In this document: positions 52,857 to 61,883 of the stretch, piece by piece
Numbering within the stretch: the first letter of the stretch is position 1
Layout: each line of letters opens with the position of its first letter
Source of the DNA: JAVEDQ01 sp963783105
GTDB taxonomy: Bacteria > Actinomycetota > Actinomycetes > Frankiales > Frankiaceae
Assembly (NCBI GenBank): GCA_963783105.1
Contig: CAWAMI010000003.1
Coordinates: 62,001-126,000, forward strand
Length of the DNA stretch: 64,000 nucleotides
Direction of reading: 5' to 3'
The notes under the pieces: generated by a model
What the model saw: the letters and a program-made list of their open reading frames with translations, nothing else
The model's database searches: none
What the model was told of the DNA's origin: nothing
Translations under genes and position numbers: made by a program

Positions 52857-53825
52857 TCAGCCGAAGAGCGGGAACGCCCGGCGCCGGGCGAGTGCGTCCA
52901 TGCCCTCCTGGATGCTGTCCTGCACCTGCCGGTAGATCTGCTCGATGTACTCGTCGTCGTCCAGGCGGGCCGGGTCGGGGTCGACGTACACCGGCGGCCG
53001 CAGCAGGGTCCGGATCTTGGCGGGCAGCGGGATCTGGGGCAGCGCCGCCGGGGCGATACCCCAGGGCAACGACACCGCGATCGGGAAGACCTTGAGTCGG
53101 AGCGCGCGGTCGAGCTTCAGCATCCGGGACAACCGGTCGCCGCGGATGAGGACCGGCATCGCGTCGGCGCCGCCGACGGTGGCGATCGGCACGATCGGTA
53201 CCCCGGTCTGGATCGCGAGGCGCACGAAGCCCTTCCGCTCCGCGAGGTTCGCCTCGTCCCGCTCCTTCCAGGGCCGCAGGGAGTCGACCTCCCCACCCGG
53301 CCACAGCGCCACGTCGCGGCCCTCCGCGAGCGCGGTGGTGATGGCGTCCGGCGCCGCGGGGAGTACCCCCATCGAGCGGAAGAAGCGGCCGATCAGCGGC
53401 ATCGCCATCAGCGCGTCGTGCGCCGTGCCGTGCAGCGGGCGCTTCTCCCCGAAGTGTCGCCACCACTGCACGCCCACCGTCCAGGCGTCCCAGACGAACG
53501 GTGCTCCCGAGTGGATGCCGATCAGCAGGACGGGCGCGTCGGGGAGGTTCTCCCAGCCTTCCATCTCCATCCGGAACCAGTACTGCATCAGCGGGTTCCA
53601 GAAGAACTTCTGCCGCTGCATCGCCTGCTCGTCGGTGCCGTCCAGCGTCCACTTGCCGGCCCGTTCGGACAGCCACCCGGAGACACCGCCCTGCACCTGT
53701 TCGCGCTTGGCGCTCATGCGCTCGCGAGCGTGCTCGGCGTACTGCGCCGCCTGGCGCTGGACGTCCTCGGAGCGGGTCGGGTCGTTCGGCACGGGTTCTC
53801 CCACGGCAAGGCTGTAGCCCGGCAT
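52857..53825 (-). CDS. Lysophospholipid acyltransferase-like (PlsC superfamily)
   Basis: 322 residues. GIHSGAPFVWD supplies the catalytic His-x7-Asp version of the PlsC motif seen in actinobacterial glycerolipid acyltransferases. ALWPGGEVDSLRP is the substrate-binding motif (PGG), and the strand VPIVPIATVGG ends the core. It should move an acyl chain onto a lysophospholipid or glycerol-based lipid at the membrane. Its tail is convergent with heliorhodopsin (13-bp gap). ATG at 53825 gives a hydrophilic leader of about 35 residues. Confidence 0.85.
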   Translation of the reverse strand: MPGYSLAVGEPVPNDPTRSEDVQRQAAQYAEHARERMSAKREQVQGGVSGWLSERAGKWTLDGTDEQAMQRQKFFWNPLMQYWFRMEMEGWENLPDAPVLLIGIHSGAPFVWDAWTVGVQWWRHFGEKRPLHGTAHDALMAMPLIGRFFRSMGVLPAAPDAITTALAEGRDVALWPGGEVDSLRPWKERDEANLAERKGFVRLAIQTGVPIVPIATVGGADAMPVLIRGDRLSRMLKLDRALRLKVFPIAVSLPWGIAPAALPQIPLPAKIRTLLRPPVYVDPDPARLDDDEYIEQIYRQVQDSIQEGMDALARRRAFPLFG

Positions 53826-53940
53826 CCCGGCCGGGTCCGTTGTCTCCTGCTTTGTGCGACAGGAGCAGCGGCAGCAAACACTGCGCGGGGGAGAGGCCGA
53901 ACAGGGCCTGCCGGACGTCGACGGGCGGCGACGGGTGTCG

Positions 53941-55470
53941 TCAGTGGCTGCTGAGTTGTCCCGCGAGCCGGCCGTGCATGCGGGCGGACGGGTCGTTCAG
54001 GCCGACGATCTCGACGGTCTTGCCGCGCCGCAGGTACTTGGTCGTGATCGCGTCGAGAGCTGCCACCGACGAGGCGTCCCAGACGTGTGCCTGCGACATG
54101 TCGATCAGGACCCGGGCAGGGTCGTGGGCGTAGTCGAACTGGGTGATGAGGTCGTTGCTGGAGGCGAAGAACACCTGTCCGTGCACCGAGTAGATGACCT
54201 CGGTCCCGTCGGGGTCCGTGACGCTGGTGACCTCGACGAGGTGCGCGACGCGCCGGGCGAACAGCATCATCGCCACCAGGGTTCCGGTGACGACGCCGTA
54301 GGCGAGGTTGCCGGTGGCGACCACGACGGCGACGGTCACGACCATGACCGCCGTCTCGCTCTTCGGCATGCGCCGCAGGGTGGACGGGGAGACGCTGTGC
54401 CAGTCGAAGGTGAGGCCGGCGACGACGATCATCACCGCGACCAACGCGGCCATCGGGATGGCGCCGACCAGCGGGCCGAGTGCGACGACGAGGACGAGCA
54501 GGAACACGCCGGCGAGGAACGTCGACAACCGGGTGCGGGCACCGGACGTCCGCACGTTGATCATGGTCTGGCCGATCATCGCGCAGCCACCCATACCGCC
54601 GAAGAACCCGGTGACGATGTTGGCGACGCCCTGACCCCAGGACTCGCGGATCTTGTTCGAAGGGGTGTCGGTGATGTCGTCGACCAGTCGGGCGGTCATC
54701 AACGACTCCATCAGGCCGACCAGCGCAAGTGCGAGCGCGTACGGGGCGAGCAGCCTCAGCGTCGCGAGATCGTAGGGCACGTCGGGCAGGCCGGGGCGGG
54801 GGAGGGAGGTCGGTAGCGCTCCCTCGTCGCCGACGGTGGGGACCGTGATCGCGGCCGCCGCCGTCAGTCCGGTCAGCACGACGATGGCGATCAGCGGTGC
54901 GGGGATCGCCGTGGTGAGGCGGGGCAGCCCGACGATGAGGACCAGGCCGAGGGCCACCAGCGGGTAGACGATCCACGGCACGGCGGTCAGGTGTGGCAAC
55001 TGGGCCAGGAAGATCAGGATCGCCAGCGCGTTGACGAAGCCGACCATGACGCTCCGGGGGACGAAGCGCATGAGCTTGGGAACGCCCAGCGCACCGAGGG
55101 CCACCTGGATCAGCCCGCCGAGGATCACCGCCGCGACGAGATAGCCGAGACCGTGGTCGCGGGCGAGCGGGGCGACGACCAGCGCGACCGCGCCCGTCGC
55201 CGCGGAGATCATCGCGGGTCGGCCGCCGGTGAAGGCGATGGTGACCGCCATCGTGAAGGAGGCGAACAGTCCGACCCGCGGGTCGACGCCGGCGAGGATC
55301 GAGAACGAGATCGCTTCCGGGATCAATGCCAGCGCGACCACCAGCCCGGCCAGGACCTCGGTCCGGAGCACGCGCGGCGTGGCCCACGCGGGACGGGACA
55401 GCGCCGGCCGTCGAGGCGAGGCCGGGTCGGGCGAGGGCGAGTTCGGGGACAGCGGGGACAGCAGGGACAT
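53941..55470 (-). CDS. SulP-family anion transporter
   Basis: 509 residues from the ATG at 55470. It has a Pro/Ser-rich leader, about 12 membrane helices (SILAGVDPRVGLFASFTMAV and GFFGGMGGCAMIGQTMINVR are SulP signatures), and a C-terminal STAS domain (about 430-505, with VLIDMSQAHVWDASSVAALD). It imports sulfate, bicarbonate or another anion with Na+ or H+. It follows a MerR regulator by 269 bp. That gap contains a MerR-like dyad but no clear gene. Confidence 0.92.
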   Translation of the reverse strand: MSLLSPLSPNSPSPDPASPRRPALSRPAWATPRVLRTEVLAGLVVALALIPEAISFSILAGVDPRVGLFASFTMAVTIAFTGGRPAMISAATGAVALVVAPLARDHGLGYLVAAVILGGLIQVALGALGVPKLMRFVPRSVMVGFVNALAILIFLAQLPHLTAVPWIVYPLVALGLVLIVGLPRLTTAIPAPLIAIVVLTGLTAAAAITVPTVGDEGALPTSLPRPGLPDVPYDLATLRLLAPYALALALVGLMESLMTARLVDDITDTPSNKIRESWGQGVANIVTGFFGGMGGCAMIGQTMINVRTSGARTRLSTFLAGVFLLVLVVALGPLVGAIPMAALVAVMIVVAGLTFDWHSVSPSTLRRMPKSETAVMVVTVAVVVATGNLAYGVVTGTLVAMMLFARRVAHLVEVTSVTDPDGTEVIYSVHGQVFFASSNDLITQFDYAHDPARVLIDMSQAHVWDASSVAALDAITTKYLRRGKTVEIVGLNDPSARMHGRLAGQLSSH

Positions 55471-55636
55471 GGGCCCGTTTCTCTCGTGCGCCGTTCGGGG
55501 CGCGGTGGTGTGACCGGACCCCGGCGGCGGCACGGGCGAACGTTCACGGAGCAAGGACGTTCCGGCCGCCGGACTCGTGGGCGGGGAACGACGGGGCGAC
55601 GCGCTCAGGCGCGAGCGCTCGCCTCCTAGGAGCGCA

Positions 55637-55658
55637 AACCTATCGTCACGTCAGGGTT
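55637..55658. promoter_or_regulatory. Possible MerR-type site upstream of sulP
   Basis: On the sulP strand the bases read AACC at one end and GGTT at the other around CTGACGTGACGATA, with a CTGACG that could be a -35 and a TAGGAG some 20 bases on. Long 19-20 base spacers are usual for MerR targets. The dyad is weak. Confidence 0.25.
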
Positions 55659-55739
55659 GGGATGAAGCCCCGGGCGGCGGAAGTGACGGCGCTCATGGTC
55701 CGCCCGGCGCGGCTGATCCGCCCGGCGCTGCCCCCGGGT

Positions 55740-56144
55740 TCATCTGCTCGCGCTCCGCGCATGGAGCTCCTCGCGCAACCGTCCCGCGAAGGACTCCGCC
55801 GTCACGAGCTGGGCGCGCAGGGCCTCGCAGCGCTGCTCCGCCGCCTCCACGTACATCTGCATCCGGTCGATGAGTCGCCGGCGCCGCTCCCCGCGTCCGG
55901 CCGCCGCCAGCTGGTCACGCAGCTTCAGCAGGTCGCGCATCTCCTCGAGGCTGAACTCGAGCGGCTTCATGTGCTTGATGAGCGCGAGGCGCTCGACGTC
56001 CGCCTGCGTGTAGAGCCGGAAGCCGCCGGCGGTCCGGGCGCTCGGTACGACGAGTTCCATCTCCTCGTAGTAGCGGATGGTGCGGATGGACAGCTGCGTT
56101 CGTTCCGCAACCTGCCCGATCTGCAGCAGACCCTCGTCGACCAC
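55740..56144 (-). CDS. MerR-family transcriptional regulator
   Basis: 134 residues starting from a GTG at 56144 (AAGGA 6 bases upstream). A longer reading starts at 56180. The MerR helix-turn-helix is clear: LQIGQVAERTQLSIRTIRYYEE, then SARTAGGFRLYTQADVERL. A coiled-coil dimer segment follows (residues about 75-115). No Cys ligand pattern for metals is seen. Located upstream of sulP on the same strand; it probably regulates it. Confidence 0.88.
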   Translation of the reverse strand: MVDEGLLQIGQVAERTQLSIRTIRYYEEMELVVPSARTAGGFRLYTQADVERLALIKHMKPLEFSLEEMRDLLKLRDQLAAAGRGERRRRLIDRMQMYVEAAEQRCEALRAQLVTAESFAGRLREELHARSASR

Positions 56145-56238
56145 GCGCTGTCCTTGTCCGTCGTGCGACTCAACCCTCACGTAACGGTATCTTCAGTGAG
56201 GGTCGTGCCGACGGGCGCGAAACGCAAGGAGGTCGTTG

Positions 56239-57855
56239 ATGTCCGCCCCCGCACGAAGCCCCGACGTCCGGACAGCGCTGGAGGAAGCTGCCCGGCGGCG
56301 GACGTTCGCCGTCATCAGCCACCCCGACGCCGGCAAGTCCACGCTCACCGAGGCGCTGGCGCTGCACGCCCGGGTCATCGCCGAGGCCGGAGCCGTGCAC
56401 GGCAAGGGCGGACGGCGCGGTGTCGTCTCCGACTGGCTGGACATGGAGCGGGCCCGCGGCATCTCCATCTCCTCCGCCGCGCTGCAGTTCGGCTACGGGG
56501 ACACCGTCATCAACCTGCTCGACACCCCGGGCCACGCCGACTTCTCCGAGGACACCTATCGCGTGCTGGCTGCCGTCGACGCCGCCGTGATGCTGATCGA
56601 CGCGGCGAAGGGGCTCGAACCGCAGACGCTGAAGCTGTTCGAGGTGTGCCGGTACCGGCGCATCCCCGTCATCACCTTCGTCAACAAGTGGGACCGTCCC
56701 GGGCGCGAGGCCCTCGCCCTCGCCGACGAGCTGAGCGAGCGTCTCGGGCTGCACCCGACGCCGCTCACCTGGCCCGTCGGGGTCGCCGGGGAGTTCGACG
56801 GCGTGCTCGACCGACGGACCGGCGGCTACGTCCGCTTCACCCGGACCGCGGGAGGCGCCACGGCCGCGCCGGAGGAGTACCTGTCGCCCGACGAGGCTCG
56901 CCAGCAGGCCGGGGAGGCCTGGCGCGCCACCCTCGAGGAGAGCGACCTGCTGTCCGCCGCCGGCCACGACTACGACGGCGAGGCCTTTCTCGCCGGGACC
57001 GCCACTCCGCTGCTGTTCGGATCCGCGGTGCAGAACTTCGGGGTCCGTCAGCTGCTCGACCTGCTCCTCGAACTCGCGCCGCCGCCGACCGAGCGGGTCG
57101 ACGTCGACGGCAATCCACGGGCCCTGCACGCGCCCTTCTCCGGCTTCGTGTTCAAGGTGCAGGCCGGCATGGACGCCGCGCACCGCGACCGTCTCGCCTT
57201 CCTCCGGGTCTGCTCCGGCGTGTTCGAACGCGGGATGGTCGTCACCCACGGCGCGACCGGGCGACCGTTCGCGACGAAATACGCGCAGGCCGTGTTCGGG
57301 CGGGAGCGCGCCACCATCGACGTCGCCTACCCGGGCGACGTCGTCGGGTTGGTCAACGCCGCAGCGCTTCGGGTCGGGGATTCGCTCTACGTCGACCAGC
57401 CGGTGACCTTCCCCCCGATCCCGTCCTTCGCCCCGGAGCACTTTGCGGTCGCCCGATCCGCCGACGCCGGCCGCTACAAGCAGTTCCGACGCGGCATCGA
57501 GCAACTCGAGCAGGAGGGCGTCATCCAGCTGCTGCGCTCCGACCTGCGCGGCGAGCAGGCTCCGGTGTTCGCCGTCGTCGGTCCGATGCAGTTCGAGGTC
57601 GCCGAACATCGGATGGCGAACGAGTTCACCGCCCCGATCCGGCTGGAACGCCTCGACTACACGATCGCCCGGAGCATCGCGCCGGAGGACGTCGCGACGA
57701 TCCAGGGGGAGCCGAGGGTCGAGGTGCTGACGCGCAGCGACGGCGAGCTCCTCGCCCTGTTCCCCGACAAGTGGCGGCTGGCCAGCGTCCAGCGGGCGCA
57801 TCCCGACGTCCAGCTGCGCCCGTTGCTCGCCGAGAACCCGGACGACGACCGCTGA
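56239..57855 (+). CDS. prfC: Peptide chain release factor 3
   Basis: 538 residues. GTPase motifs are intact: HPDAGKST (G1), DTPGHADFSEDTYR (G3), NKWDRPG (G4). DWLDMERARGISISSAALQF is the RF3 switch-I segment. RF3 uses GTP to release RF1/RF2 from ribosomes after termination. AAGGAGGT before the start and the TTG-ATG tandem favour the ATG at 56239. Divergent from the MerR gene. A full-length, ordinary RF3; not every actinomycete has one. Confidence 0.95.
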   Translation: MSAPARSPDVRTALEEAARRRTFAVISHPDAGKSTLTEALALHARVIAEAGAVHGKGGRRGVVSDWLDMERARGISISSAALQFGYGDTVINLLDTPGHADFSEDTYRVLAAVDAAVMLIDAAKGLEPQTLKLFEVCRYRRIPVITFVNKWDRPGREALALADELSERLGLHPTPLTWPVGVAGEFDGVLDRRTGGYVRFTRTAGGATAAPEEYLSPDEARQQAGEAWRATLEESDLLSAAGHDYDGEAFLAGTATPLLFGSAVQNFGVRQLLDLLLELAPPPTERVDVDGNPRALHAPFSGFVFKVQAGMDAAHRDRLAFLRVCSGVFERGMVVTHGATGRPFATKYAQAVFGRERATIDVAYPGDVVGLVNAAALRVGDSLYVDQPVTFPPIPSFAPEHFAVARSADAGRYKQFRRGIEQLEQEGVIQLLRSDLRGEQAPVFAVVGPMQFEVAEHRMANEFTAPIRLERLDYTIARSIAPEDVATIQGEPRVEVLTRSDGELLALFPDKWRLASVQRAHPDVQLRPLLAENPDDDR

Positions 57856-57862
57856 GCCCCGG

Positions 57863-57890
57863 CCCGGGACGTGCCCAGCGGGCAGCCGGG
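57863..57890. terminator. Nested hairpin between convergent genes
   Basis: CCCGG/CCGGG arms enclose TGCCC-AGC-GGGCA, lying between the prfC and flavoprotein stop codons. It could end both transcripts. Confidence 0.4.
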
Positions 57891-57891
57891 A

Positions 57892-59361
57892 TCAGGAACC
57901 CCGCCGACGGGCAGCGGACCGGTCCAGCCTGGCTCGTCGGAGCCGGACGACGGCCCGCAGCGCCGACCGGGGCGCGGGACGGGCGAGTCCCGACATGACG
58001 TCGGCGACGGCCGGGTTCCAGACCGCGTCGTTGTAGGTGGGGTAGGCGTGCGTGGTGCCGGCCAGGTCCCGCGTACTCAGCCCTCGGCGGACCGCGACGG
58101 TCAGCTCGCCGAGGGATTCCCCGGCCCGGGGACCGACGATGGTCCCTCCGACGACCCGGCCACGGCGGTCGACCGCGAGGGTGGTGAACCCGGCGGTGTC
58201 GTCGTCGGTCACCGCCCGGTCCGCGTGTTCGTGGTCCCACGTCAGCTCGCTCAGCCCCTTGGCCGGCGGTCCGCCGGTGCCGGCTCCGACGGCGGCGACC
58301 TCGGGCGAGGTGTAGGTCACGCGGGGCACGGTCCGGTCGATGCTGCGATGCAGACCGAGCACGGCGTTGGTGGCGGCAACGCTGCCGTGGACGCCCGCGA
58401 CGTGGGTGAGATGCGGCGGGCCGGTGACGTCGCCCGCGGCCCAGATGTGGGGGTTCGAGGTCCGCCGCTGGTCGTCGACGACGACCGTGCCGTCCGCGTC
58501 GAGTCGCACTCCGGCGGCCGTGCAGCCGAGTCCCTCGGTGCGCGCCCGCCGTCCCGCGGCGATCAGCAGGCGGTCGTAGCCGAGTACGGTGCCGTCGTCG
58601 AGCTGCAGTTCTCCCGCCGGGCCGGCGCTCCTGACCTGGGCAGCTCCCCGGCCCAGGTACAGCCGGGCGCCGTCGGCGCGAAGGGCGTCGGCAACGATCG
58701 TCGAGGCGCGCGGGTCCTCGAGCGGCAGCAGCCGGTCGGCGCCGTCGACGATGGTGACCGAGGCGCCGAGCCGGGCGAACGCCTGTCCGAGCTCGCAGCC
58801 GGTCGGTCCGCCGCCGAGCACGACGAGACGGTCCGGCAACTCGGTCAGCCTCCACACGGTGTCGCTGGTCAGGGTGCCGGCGGCTGCTTCTGCCAGGCCG
58901 GGCACGGGTGGAACGAGCGGGCCCGCTCCGGTGGCGATCAGTGCGGTGCGGAAGCGGACCGGGGAACCCGCGACGTCGGCCTCGTCCGGTCCGGTGAACA
59001 CGGCGCTGCCGACCCTGACGGTGACCCCGGCACGCTCGAGTGCCTCGACGGAGTCATCGGGCTCGATCGTGGCGATGGCGGCGTGCACGTGGTTCATCAC
59101 CGCGGCGAAGTCGACGTCGACGTCGCGAACCCGCACCCCGAGCCGGTGGGCGGCCCGGGCGTTTGCGGTCGCCGACGCCGCCGCCAGCAGCGCCTTGGAC
59201 GGCACGCAGCCGGTCCACAAGCAGTCCCCGCCGGTCCGGTCCCGCTCGACGAGCAGTACCCGCGCGCCGAGTGCGGCCGCGGTCCTCGCACCGACGATGC
59301 CGGCGGTGCCGCCGCCGACGACCAGGAGGTCCCAGCGATCGGACGCGTCCCCGCGGGTCAT
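57892..59361 (-). CDS. Pyridine nucleotide-disulfide oxidoreductase (dihydrolipoamide dehydrogenase-like)
   Basis: 489 residues. FAD motif VVGGGTAGIVGARTA, redox-active Cys pair GGDCLWTGCVPSKAL (Cys-x4-Cys), and NAD(P) motif VLGGGPTGCELGQAF are present. The C-terminal end THAYPTYNDAVW keeps the active-site His but has an Asp near where Lpd has Glu. It may be a mercuric-reductase- or Lpd-like enzyme of unknown substrate. Starts at the ATG 59361; divergent from the second flavoprotein monooxygenase. Confidence 0.87.
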   Translation of the reverse strand: MTRGDASDRWDLLVVGGGTAGIVGARTAAALGARVLLVERDRTGGDCLWTGCVPSKALLAAASATANARAAHRLGVRVRDVDVDFAAVMNHVHAAIATIEPDDSVEALERAGVTVRVGSAVFTGPDEADVAGSPVRFRTALIATGAGPLVPPVPGLAEAAAGTLTSDTVWRLTELPDRLVVLGGGPTGCELGQAFARLGASVTIVDGADRLLPLEDPRASTIVADALRADGARLYLGRGAAQVRSAGPAGELQLDDGTVLGYDRLLIAAGRRARTEGLGCTAAGVRLDADGTVVVDDQRRTSNPHIWAAGDVTGPPHLTHVAGVHGSVAATNAVLGLHRSIDRTVPRVTYTSPEVAAVGAGTGGPPAKGLSELTWDHEHADRAVTDDDTAGFTTLAVDRRGRVVGGTIVGPRAGESLGELTVAVRRGLSTRDLAGTTHAYPTYNDAVWNPAVADVMSGLARPAPRSALRAVVRLRRARLDRSAARRRGS

Positions 59362-59501
59362 CGCTGCCGGGTTCTGCAGGCGTTGTGGATCATCAAGGGT
59401 TCCCTTCACGCGGTGGGCGGGACCGAAAGGTTCGAGCGGTGGTGTGCAGCCACCAGGCGACTGGTGGAACGAAGCCTGCCGAGAACCGCGTTCCCCCGTG
59501 T

Positions 59502-60683
59502 ATGCAGTCGAACAGCGACGGGGGCGGCGGGCGGGACGACGGGGCGGCCGAGGTCGACGTCCTCGTCATCGGAGCGGGCCAGGCCGGTCTCGGGACTGCC
59601 TACTGGCTCCGCAGAAGGGCGCCGGAGCTGTCGGTGCTGCTCGTCGACCGGGCCGACCGCGTCGGGCAGAGCTGGATCGACCGGTGGGACAGCCTGCGGC
59701 TGTTCACCCCTCGGCGCTTCAGTGCCCTGCCGGGCGCCGCGTTCCCGGCCGGCGACGAAGCCTGTCCGGACCGACTGGAGATGGCCGACTACCTGCAGGG
59801 CTACGCCGGGCGCTTCGGCTTCGACATCCGGCTGGGCACCTCGGTCCAGCGCGTTCGAAGGGTGGAGGGGGCGTTCCGGGTTACGACCAGCGCCGTCACC
59901 ACCAGCGCCGGCATCACGACCGCCGGCACCACGACCGCCGGCACCACCCCGGCGTTCTCCGCGAGCCACGTGGTGGTGGCCACCGGCCCGTTCCACGACC
60001 CGATGGTGCCCGAGGCCGCCGCGCGGCTGGGGCCCGGCGTCCGACAACGCCACTCGTACGACTACCGCCGCCCCGCGGACCTTCCCGGCCCGGCGGTGAC
60101 GGTCGTGGGGGGCGCGAACAGCGCGGCCCAGCTCGCGCTCGAACTCGAGGGTGCCGGTCGTCAGGTCACCCTCGTCGCGCCTCGGGTGCCGTGGTACGTC
60201 CCGGCGCGTGTGCTCGGCCTGTCGAGCTACGACTGGATGTCGAAGCTCGGTCTCCTCGACGCGGACGCCGACGGTGTGCTCGGCCGCTACATCCGGCGCC
60301 GAGGAGATCCGGTTTTCGGCCGGGAGTTGCGCGGGGCCCTCCGGCAGGGCCGCATCCAGCTCCTGCCGCATCCCGTCGTCGGAGCGGAGGAGAAGGCTCT
60401 GCGCCTGGCGGACGGCACCCGCGTCGAGGTCTCCGACGTGCTGTGGTGCACCGGCTTCCGTTCCCGTTACGACTGGCTCGAGGTACCGGGTGCCCTCGAT
60501 CGGCTGGGGCGGCCTCGCCACGACGGCGGTGCCTCGCCGGTGGAGGGGCTGTCGTGGATGGGGCTGCCGTGGCAGACGCGGGTGGACAGCAGCATCATCG
60601 TCGGCGTGGACGGGGATGCCCGTCGGACCGCGGAACGCATCGCCGCGGCCATGCGATCCCCCGTGACGGAGGGGCGGCTGTGA
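59502..60683 (+). CDS. Flavin-containing monooxygenase-like oxidoreductase
   Basis: 393 residues. FAD motif VLVIGAGQAGLGTAYWLR (near 20-36) and second nucleotide motif VVGGANSAAQLALELEG are clear, and WCTGFRSRYDWLE fits the family's C-terminal ATGF-like motif. A Thr/Ser/Ala/Gly repeat (about 127-148, with TTAGTTTAGTT) sits between two strands of the FAD domain and is encoded by 15-bp units. Start at ATG 59502. The GTG of the next gene overlaps its stop, so the two are co-translated. Confidence 0.85.
   Translation: MQSNSDGGGGRDDGAAEVDVLVIGAGQAGLGTAYWLRRRAPELSVLLVDRADRVGQSWIDRWDSLRLFTPRRFSALPGAAFPAGDEACPDRLEMADYLQGYAGRFGFDIRLGTSVQRVRRVEGAFRVTTSAVTTSAGITTAGTTTAGTTPAFSASHVVVATGPFHDPMVPEAAARLGPGVRQRHSYDYRRPADLPGPAVTVVGGANSAAQLALELEGAGRQVTLVAPRVPWYVPARVLGLSSYDWMSKLGLLDADADGVLGRYIRRRGDPVFGRELRGALRQGRIQLLPHPVVGAEEKALRLADGTRVEVSDVLWCTGFRSRYDWLEVPGALDRLGRPRHDGGASPVEGLSWMGLPWQTRVDSSIIVGVDGDARRTAERIAAAMRSPVTEGRL
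59883..59947 (+). repeat. 15-bp tandem repeat inside the monooxygenase gene
   Basis: Units close to ATCACGACCGCCGGC and ACCACGACCGCCGGC follow each other and encode TTAGT-like residues. Length is a multiple of three, so copy-number change would not break the frame. Confidence 0.6.
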
Positions 60684-61555
60684 GGTCCGAGGTCGAGGAG
60701 TTGGTGGAGGCCCACCGCGCGAGGACGCGTCCGCTGAACGTGGACGGGCTGACCACCGCCGTGCTGGAGGAGGGGACGCCCACCGACCCGCCCGTCGTAT
60801 GTCTGCACGGAGTCCCGGCGTCGTCCTACCTGTACCGCAAGGTGGTCGGGGAACTGGCCCAGCGCGGGCTGCGTGGGATCGCGTTCGACCTGCCGGGGCT
60901 CGGGCTGGCCGACCGCCCGGCGGACTTCGACTACTCCTGGACCGGCCTGGGGGCCTTCGCCGTCCGGACCGTCGAGTCCCTGGGGCTCGACCGGTTCCAT
61001 CTCGTCGTGCACGACATCGGCGGGCCGGTGGGTTTCGAGCTCGCCGCGGCGCTGCCGGACCGGGTTGCCTCCCTCACCGTCCTCGACACCGTCGTGGCGG
61101 TGGAGTCGTTCCGCCGGCCGTGGGTCATGGAGCCGTTCGCCCACCGCGGCCTGGGGCAGGCCTGGCTGGCGGGCATGCGGCCCCGCGCCTTCGTGGCGCT
61201 GATGCGCCGGATCGGCGTCGAGCAGCAGGAGAAGGTGAGCGATGCCGAGCTCGCCGCCTACGTCCCGCTGCTCCGGGGCGACGACAAGGGCGCGGCCTTC
61301 CTGAAGATCATGCGTGGGTTCGAGCGGACGGCGGAGAAGGAACGTCTGTACCGATCGGTGCTCGCCCGGCCGGGGCGGCCGGTGCAGGTGATCTGGGGAA
61401 GGCGTGACCCCGCGCTGCGACTGTCCCGGCAAGGCCAGCAGGTGGCGGCCATCGCCGGCGTGTCCGTGCAGGCGGTCGAGGGGCGTCACTTCCTGCAGGA
61501 GGACAACGCCGATCGCATCGCCGACGCCGTCGAGCGGCTGATCAGCCGGTCCTGA
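60680..61555 (+). CDS. Alpha/beta hydrolase, haloalkane dehalogenase/epoxide hydrolase-like
   Basis: 291 residues. The oxyanion segment is CLHGVPASSYLYRKV, and the nucleophile elbow is VVHDIGGPVGFE, whose Asp nucleophile points to the haloalkane dehalogenase/epoxide hydrolase group rather than to esterases. The closing His is in VEGRHFLQEDN. The GTG start overlaps the monooxygenase stop (GTGA). With the monooxygenase it may oxidise and then hydrolyse a substrate. Specificity cannot be told. Confidence 0.87.
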   Translation: MRSEVEELVEAHRARTRPLNVDGLTTAVLEEGTPTDPPVVCLHGVPASSYLYRKVVGELAQRGLRGIAFDLPGLGLADRPADFDYSWTGLGAFAVRTVESLGLDRFHLVVHDIGGPVGFELAAALPDRVASLTVLDTVVAVESFRRPWVMEPFAHRGLGQAWLAGMRPRAFVALMRRIGVEQQEKVSDAELAAYVPLLRGDDKGAAFLKIMRGFERTAEKERLYRSVLARPGRPVQVIWGRRDPALRLSRQGQQVAAIAGVSVQAVEGRHFLQEDNADRIADAVERLISRS

Positions 61556-61587
61556 TCCGCGATCGATAGGATCGCCGCGCACGACGA

Positions 61588-61682
61588 GGAGGCGTACCCG
61601 TCCTGGTGGGCGGCGCGGTCTTCAAAACCGTTGAGACCGAGGACCTCGGCCTGGGAGGTTCGATTCCTCTCCGCCTCCGCCA
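61588..61682 (+). tRNA. selC: tRNA-Sec (anticodon TCA)
   Basis: 95 bases including an encoded CCA. The anticodon loop reads CTTCAAA with TCA at 61622-61624, in a GCGGT/ACCGT stem. The acceptor has GGAGGCG against CGCCTCC, with the eighth pair (T-C) mismatched. The long variable arm (GACCGAGGACCTCGGCC region) and a T-loop TTCGATT with its GGAGG/CCTCT stem match tRNA-Sec. It reads the UGA in fdhA. It stands alone here, without selA or selB. Confidence 0.9.
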
Positions 61683-61883
61683 CAGCAGTGCAGCTCCGTG
61701 CACGACCGGGCCACTTTCCTCCGGGCCTGCTCGGGTCGCGTGCCACACGTGCCACCACGGCTGCCTTGGTGACTGCTTTGCGGGACGTTCGTCTCTTCCG
61801 AGTGGCGGCCCGGCCGACGACGCTGGAGCGGGAGGGATTGCCAGACACGTCCTCACCACGCCTTCTGCGCTGGGAGTCGCCGA

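Noticed and set aside
61683..61883. Attachment site of an integrative element next to tRNA-Sec
   Set aside because: No integrase, no repeat of the tRNA 3' end and no phage-like genes follow; the next gene is an ATPase.
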